A stretch of 10,291 nucleotides of DNA from an uncultured Clostridia bacterium. GTDB lineage: Bacteria; Bacillota; Clostridia; Christensenellales; CAG-917. How positions within the stretch are numbered: position 1 is the first letter of the stretch; each line of letters opens with the position of its first letter. Shown here piece by piece: positions 5,863 to 10,291 of this stretch. A model generated the notes under the pieces. The model was not told the origin of the DNA, made no database searches, and worked only from the letters and a program-made list of their open reading frames with translations. The position numbers and the translations under genes are program-made. The stretch spans positions 1-10,291 of the forward strand of contig CAMGKS010000036.1 in NCBI GenBank assembly GCA_946056785.1. The letters run 5' to 3'.

Positions 5863-7508
5863 TTGACGGTTTGCGTAAACGTATTGACAGTAATTACGTT
5901 TTATGCTGCCGTAAATATAGTATGTGGAACGAATATGCCTGTAAACAGATATCTTGAAAAAGAAAACGAAAAACGCTTTATTACGTATATCGTCGAGATG
6001 GCGATATGTTTTTCGTTGATGTTTGAAATAGTTTTAGATTTAATTCAGGTTTTCACAAATTCGTATACGATGAATTTCTATCTTTTCATCAACGAATACG
6101 TACTTTTGTTTTTGGTTATTTTCTGTCTTTGCTTAAAAGGACTTACAAAAAACTAGCTCGCCGGCATGTTTCGGGGGTGGTTCTTCTTATTTTTGAGGGG
6201 GCGGAATCTTGTTAAAGTTCCAGGGGGGGGGGGGGAGAATACGACGCTTTTCTGACGTTTGCCTATTTAAAATTAAGTGCGGATAAATATTTCGTTTTTA
6301 CGAATTGCATGTATTTTTCGATACTTACGTTCTTTTCTACCTACGTCGTATTTTCCAATACCGTTGACGTGAGACTTAAAGCCGAACGACAAAAAGAAGA
6401 AACTAAGCAAAACGTAAGAAGAAAGGTCAACGTCCCCAGACTCAGAGCCGCTGCGGAAATTTTGATGTGGATTTGCTTTATCGGTGCTTTCGTTACGCAG
6501 TTTATGATTTTCCGTGCAAAGAGCGATATGTCGTATACGGAGGGGTACTTAATCAACATAGACGTGCCGACCGTTTTTAAGATGGCAAACAGTTTGTATC
6601 CTTGTTTCTTCTTCATATTTATGGCGACAAGACCGACTAAAATGAAGTTTTTCCTGTCGGCTCTGTGTTATATCATAGTTGAGGGACTTTTGCAGCTGTT
6701 TATAGGACGGCGTGCGCTTATTGCGGGTTCCGTTTTGCTTATAATATGGCTGTTTATTTATTATTACGGTTATGACAGAAAGAAAATGCGATTGTCATAT
6801 TACGTATTTTTCGGCATTTTAGGCGTCGCCATGCTTGGGTTGTTTATATTGGTCGAAAAATTCAGAACTGCCAATTCGTAGTACGGTGCCGACCTTTTTT
6901 CCGATCTTCTTAAATTCTTCAGTTCAACGGGCGGCTCCGATTCCGTTATTGCCAATACAATCAATATCGGCGAATTTCCTAAAAACGGCTTTGCTTATCT
7001 TTTTGAGCCTATCACAGGTGCATTGACGGAAAACGCATTGGTTAAAGCGATTATAGGGTTCTTTACCGGCACGACCGTTGCTTCTCCCGCTCAAGGTCCG
7101 GAATAGCTTGCCGCTTACGATTCTTTTTCGCATTGGCTCAGTTATCTTGTTAATTCCGACCTTTATAACCGCGGATACGGAATGGGGTCTTCGTATATAG
7201 CGGAAGCATGGCTTGCAATGGGATTCGCCGGCGTATGTCTTGCTGGAATAGGTATCGGCTGGTTCATAGCAAGAACAAGACGCATAAAGTTGGGCTCTGA
7301 TAAAGTTTATATAAACGGATTTTTGATAATGCTTATAGGCTACGTTTTCACTTTACCGAGAAGCGGAATGTTTGCTTTCGGCACGGACGCATTGTATTAT
7401 CTTGCAGCCGTTATCATTTGTTTTGTTATCTACAAAATATTTGATTTTTCCGTAAGTCCGTTTAAAAAGAAAAAAGAGATGGAGAAAAAACAAAATGAAT
7501 CACTATAA
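5863..7508 (+). pseudogene. Wzy-type O-antigen/oligosaccharide repeat unit polymerase, interrupted
   Basis: A multi-spanning membrane protein (PF14296-like polymerase) that joins flipped repeat units outside the membrane. Three open pieces belong together. 5863-6153 encodes hydrophobic segments and ends at TAG (6154). 6240-6878 contains FIGRRALIAG and ends at TAG (6879). 6882-7508 is in the same frame as the second piece, is crossed by a TAG at 7104 and carries the family signature YGMGSSYIAEAW. Between 6879 and 7508 the only stops are these two ambers, flanked by normal protein (74 sense codons between them). The first piece meets the second across 13 G (6223-6235); 14 or 11 G would fuse the frames, giving about 548 codons. 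The start is unclear: TTG 5863 lacks a ribosome binding site, and ATG 5935 is the alternative. It overlaps the flippase by 14 bases. Polymerase identity is good; whether it is functional cannot be judged. Confidence 0.8.
6223..6235 (+). repeat. Homopolymeric 13-G tract inside the polymerase gene
   Basis: Thirteen consecutive G in an AT-rich context, preceded by GGGGG at 6173-6177 and GGGGG at 6197-6201. No G run elsewhere in the window exceeds about five. The tract lies exactly where the polymerase frame changes: one more or two fewer G would join the 5' and 3' frames. It may be a slipped-strand phase-variation tract, a potential G-quadruplex, or a poly-G sequencing artefact. Confidence 0.8.
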
Positions 7509-9123
7509 AACGCTGTCAAAAAACACCGTGATTTTTGCTATCGGGCAACTCAGCGTAAAAGTCATACAATTCTTTTTAATGCCGCTTGTTACGGTATCGC
7601 TTACAAGTGCAGATTACGGTATTGCCGAGAATATTTCAAGTCTTGTCGAATTGCTTATGCCGTTGTTTACCTTGGGACTTACCGACGCCGTTTTCCGTTT
7701 TAGCATGCGTGAAAGCATTTCGCCTAAGACGGTTTTAACGTCGTCAATGACGGTCGCCCTTTCAGGCATAGTGATAATTGCCGTCGGGTGCGTTTGCATA
7801 GGCTTTTTTTACAATTACATTTACGTCATAATGTTCGGACTTTTGTATATAACGATGGCGTTCAGCAATATATGGGGGCAGTTTGCACGAGGCATAGGCA
7901 GGGTTAAAACATATGCGGCAAGCGGTATAGTTCAGGCTTTGGCTCTTGCGTTGACAACGTACATATTTGTTTTTCATCTTAGAATGGGAATTACGGGTTA
8001 TCTGCTTTCTTTGGTTATTGCAAGGGGTTCGGCTACGTTGTTGCTTTTCTTCTTTGGCGGAGTCGTGCAAAACTTATCTTTTAAAATGGTTGATAAAGGT
8101 GTTTTGAAAGATATGCTTAAATACGCTTTGCCGCTTATTCCTAACGGATTGTGCTGGTGGTTCATGCAAGTCGTAAACCGATATATATTGACGTTTATGT
8201 GTTCGGCGTCGATTTCGGGATTGTACGTAAGTTCTTTGAAGATAGCTTCGATAATAAATATATTTTCCACGATTTTCCAACAGGCATGGACTATATCTGC
8301 CGTTAAAACGATAGACGATAAGGATAAAGGCAAATTCAATACTAACGTATTTACTTTTTATTCGTCCTTTTTGCAGATCGCAACCAGCGCGTTGCTTTTA
8401 GTTTTGCAAGGAGTTTCGATGTTCTTATTGCAAGGAGAATTTTATGAAGTATGGAGATATTCCGCCCTTGCGATTTTTACTGCGTCTATAAGTTGTTACG
8501 CCGCATTCTTCGGGGCATATTACGGTGCGGCGATGAAAACTAAAATGGTTTTTATAACGACGTTGATAGGAGCAGTATTAAACGTTTCTATATGCTTTGC
8601 TCTCGTGACGTTTATAGGTCTGGAAAGTGCATTGTATGCAAGTCTTGCCGGATATTTGGGAATAACCGTAAGCAGAATAATTTCTACCAGAAAAATTGCG
8701 TTGATAAAATTCAATTGGATAAAAGAAATACCCGTATTGCTGTTGCTTTTCGGGCAAACTATGCTTATTACGTATGGCGCTCCGGTGTTGTCAATTTCCG
8801 TTTTGTACGGAACGGAAGCCGCAATATTCGTTGCAATTTGTCTTATAAGAATCGTCGAACTTAAAAACGCTTGTCTACTTGGCGTAAACGTCGTCAAGAA
8901 CATAAAGGAAGGCAAAAAAACAAGAGCAGCCGCAGCTGCGGAATTGCCGTCCGGCAGAGTCATAAGCGAAGAAGAATATGCAGAAATTGTGGCAAAACGT
9001 AACGGAGTTGCAAAGGAAGAAAACGTGTCGGTTGAAAACGTTCCAACCGCCGATGAGCAAAAAGCGGGCGAAGAAAGCAAGTCGTTAAAGGACGTTAAAT
9101 CAGACAAGGAAAATAAAGAATAA
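7495..9123 (+). CDS. Wzx-type oligosaccharide flippase (MOP/MATE superfamily)
   Basis: A 542-residue polytopic membrane protein that flips the lipid-linked repeat unit across the membrane for the polymerase. The N-terminus (KTLSKNTVIFAIGQLSVKVI) is the usual opening helix of polysaccharide biosynthesis proteins in the multidrug/oligosaccharidyl-lipid/polysaccharide exporter superfamily. About a dozen or more hydrophobic segments follow up to residue 460. Residues from about 470 to 542 form a highly charged, K/E/S-rich tail with an alanine run at 478-482. This cytosolic, probably disordered extension is longer than most flippases carry, which are usually 450-500 residues. The ATG at 7495 has GGAG (7481-7484) 10 bases upstream, inside the polymerase coding end, which it overlaps by 14 bases. 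It is the last gene before the terminator at 9219-9253. The frame is intact, unlike the two damaged genes upstream. Confidence 0.93.
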   Translation: MNHYKTLSKNTVIFAIGQLSVKVIQFFLMPLVTVSLTSADYGIAENISSLVELLMPLFTLGLTDAVFRFSMRESISPKTVLTSSMTVALSGIVIIAVGCVCIGFFYNYIYVIMFGLLYITMAFSNIWGQFARGIGRVKTYAASGIVQALALALTTYIFVFHLRMGITGYLLSLVIARGSATLLLFFFGGVVQNLSFKMVDKGVLKDMLKYALPLIPNGLCWWFMQVVNRYILTFMCSASISGLYVSSLKIASIINIFSTIFQQAWTISAVKTIDDKDKGKFNTNVFTFYSSFLQIATSALLLVLQGVSMFLLQGEFYEVWRYSALAIFTASISCYAAFFGAYYGAAMKTKMVFITTLIGAVLNVSICFALVTFIGLESALYASLAGYLGITVSRIISTRKIALIKFNWIKEIPVLLLLFGQTMLITYGAPVLSISVLYGTEAAIFVAICLIRIVELKNACLLGVNVVKNIKEGKKTRAAAAAELPSGRVISEEEYAEIVAKRNGVAKEENVSVENVPTADEQKAGEESKSLKDVKSDKENKE

Positions 9124-9218
9124 AAATACAAGCCGAGTAAACTTCAATAGACATAGGGATTTTTAGAAAGAATTAAAATTTTATAGCATTGCAGTTTTCA
9201 AGCGGTTAAAAAGAAAAC

Positions 9219-9253
9219 AAGAACTTAGACGTGAAAATCTAAGTTCTTTTTTT
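9219..9253 (+). terminator. Rho-independent terminator closing the polysaccharide operon
   Basis: An 11-bp inverted repeat (arms 9219-9229 and 9238-9248, core GAACTTAGA/TCTAAGTTC) with an 8-base loop, followed by T to 9253. It lies about 95 bases after the flippase stop codon and before the hsdS remnant, so it should end transcription from the promoter at 2702-2730. Confidence 0.85.
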
Positions 9254-9362
9254 ACCTAAAAATAGATATGGGTTTCCCATATGCTTAAAGTCAAAAGTGT
9301 GAGTTGTGGCACTTTTCTTTACCTGCTTCGATTTTACCTCATTTTGTTGCACTTTTTAGACA
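9254..9362. other. Spacer with small dyads upstream of the hsdS remnant
   Basis: Contains ATATGGG-TTT-CCCATAT (9266-9282), a 7-bp dyad, and AAAAGTG (9293-9299) facing CACTTTT (9310-9316). GCACTTTT occurs at 9309-9316 and again at 9349-9356; TTTACCT recurs at 9251, 9318 and 9333. None forms a recognised promoter or site. It may mark the edge of an inserted or deleted restriction locus. Confidence 0.35.
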
Positions 9363-9874
9363 ATGAAATCACGATTTATCGAGATGATTAAAGATAAGGG
9401 ATATCCATATAAATCAGGTAAAGAATTATTTAAATTCACTAGTGGTAAATTCCTAATTCAAGAAAAAAGAATGGAATAGGGTATTCCTGTTTATGGCGGC
9501 AATGAATTGCTTGGTATACAAACGAAGCCCTTGTTTATTATGACGCTATTGTTATTGTAAGAGTTGGATCATATTGCGGTAATTATAGGTTAGTTAAAGG
9601 TTCTAAATGGATTACTGATAATGCATTTCATATTTCACAGTTTAAAACAGAAGTTTTTGAACTCGAATTTTTGGAACAATTGATGATTATGTACGATTTT
9701 CATCAATATGCAGATGCTGCTCAACCAAAAATGACTCAAAAACCATTAGAAGAGCAGATGTATCTTGTTTCACCAAAAGAGGAACGAATTAAGTTTGTCG
9801 ACTTCGTTAAACTGATAGATAATCGAAATTTTGCGGTTTTATCGCGGGTAACTGATTTCATTCCCCCAAGATAA
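9363..9874 (+). pseudogene. hsdS: Type I restriction specificity subunit (HsdS), C-terminal half remnant
   Basis: The decoded segments match the second target-recognition domain and tail of HsdS, the DNA-specificity subunit of type I restriction-modification enzymes. It opens with KSRFIEM, as in the central conserved region. It continues with FTSGKFL and GIPVYGGN, then TNEALVYYDAIVIVRVGSYC and KWITDNAFHIS, and ends with IKFVDFVKLIDNRNFAV. The first recognition domain and about half the normal protein are missing. Two lesions interrupt it: TAG at 9477-9479 just before GIPVYGGN, and a missing base near 9515 (GGTATACA instead of a frame reading G-Y-T), after which the other frame runs to TAA at 9872-9874. 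There is no ribosome binding site before 9363. No hsdM or hsdR is in the window. It converges on and overlaps the NUDIX gene by 36 bases. Confidence 0.8.
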
Positions 9875-10279
9875 AACCTCATCAAAAAAACCTTCTATTT
9901 CCAACAAGCCATATCTCCACATAAATACTCTTTCCTTTTCTGGCATTTCTCTCAATTCCATCCACAGAACATCTTTTATCGGTTGATTATCTATAGGTTC
10001 TTCGGGGTCATAGCCTTTAATGGGATTTTGATAGTCTGGAACACGTACCTCAAATGCGTATTCTGTTCTGCCGTTACTATACACTTCCACTAATTTTTTT
10101 ACTATGGTACCGTCAAGACCGCACTCTTCCTTAAGTTCTCTTATTGCAGCTTGCTCAGGTGTTTCGCCATCCTCAACTCTTCCTCCGGGAAGTGAGTAAA
10201 ATGTTCTTCCTTCATAGCATAGTTTTTCCATAAGTATTTTTTTGTTTCTGATTACAAAGACAACACTTCTGTTCCTCAT
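9839..10279 (-). CDS. NUDIX hydrolase
   Basis: A 146-residue protein, normal for a single-domain NUDIX enzyme, which hydrolyses nucleoside diphosphates linked to another moiety. The NUDIX box G-x5-E-x7-REU-x-EE-x-GU is complete and exact at residues 33-55 (G33, E39, R47, E48, E51, E52, G54, L55), so metal binding and catalysis should be intact. The substrate cannot be told from sequence; candidates include oxidised nucleotides and nucleotide sugars. The ATG at 10279 has a perfect AGGAGA Shine-Dalgarno (10286-10291) 6 bases upstream, at the window edge. The gene ends with TAA at 9839-9841, inside the 3' end of the convergent hsdS remnant, and no terminator is visible between them. It is not part of the polysaccharide operon. 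Confidence 0.94.
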   Translation of the reverse strand: MRNRSVVFVIRNKKILMEKLCYEGRTFYSLPGGRVEDGETPEQAAIRELKEECGLDGTIVKKLVEVYSNGRTEYAFEVRVPDYQNPIKGYDPEEPIDNQPIKDVLWMELREMPEKERVFMWRYGLLEIEGFFDEVLSWGNEISYPR

Positions 10280-10291
10280 AATAAATCTCCT

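Noticed and set aside
8520..9131. 203-codon open frame on the minus strand
   Set aside because: It is antisense to the flippase, whose frame has clear membrane topology and a proper start. The minus frame has no family features.
9266..9356. Small dyads and repeated GCACTTTT/TTTACCT words as a mobile-element end or CRISPR-like repeat
   Set aside because: Repeats are too short and irregular, with no target duplication, transposase or spacer pattern.
66..9479. Genome-wide TAG-to-glutamine code
   Set aside because: The oxidoreductase ends in TAG right before a strong terminator and readthrough would translate the hairpin; CAG is used normally for Gln. Local suppression is kept as a hypothesis only.

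Overview
The window reads as AT-rich chromosomal DNA of a low-to-moderate-GC Bacillota, probably an uncultured Clostridia-type gut anaerobe. This is inferred from base composition, Shine-Dalgarno use, a C_GCAxxG_C_C redox protein and a Gram-positive-style wall/exopolysaccharide cluster. I cannot name genus or family from sequence alone.

Layout. (1) Positions 19-1412: a minus-strand FAD-dependent oxidoreductase of the geranylgeranyl-reductase/FixC type, ending at a strong bidirectional terminator. (2) Positions 1413-1925: a divergent intergenic region with a cluster of CGGTTT/AAACCG hexamers and a possible 33-residue membrane peptide. (3) Positions 1926-2372: a cysteine-motif C_GCAxxG_C_C protein, followed by a terminator at 2533-2566. 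(4) Positions 2787-9123: a polysaccharide operon behind a near-consensus promoter (TTGCCA-17-TATAAT) and closed by a terminator at 9219-9253. Its order is DegT-type sugar aminotransferase, PglC/EpsL-type sugar-phosphate transferase, GT-B glycosyltransferase, Wzy-type polymerase, Wzx-type flippase. (5) Positions 9363-9874: the C-terminal half of a type I restriction specificity subunit (HsdS), broken. (6) Positions 9839-10279, minus strand: a NUDIX hydrolase, convergent with and overlapping the hsdS remnant.

The operon encodes a Wzx/Wzy-dependent route. The aminotransferase makes an amino sugar, the membrane transferase loads a sugar phosphate onto the lipid carrier, the glycosyltransferase extends it, the flippase moves it outward and the polymerase joins units. 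Only one glycosyltransferase is present and no sugar dehydratase or epimerase, so other loci must contribute.

The striking aspect is the number of lesions in otherwise well-conserved frames. The sugar transferase lacks one T near 4312. The polymerase has two clear in-frame TAG codons (6879, 7104), a third TAG at 6154, and a 13-G tract whose length sets the frame. The hsdS remnant has an in-frame TAG (9477) and a missing base near 9515. This could be real decay, phase variation, amber recoding or assembly error. The oxidoreductase ends in TAG directly before its terminator, which argues against genome-wide recoding. I see no convincing wholly new system; the most testable oddity is the polymerase locus.
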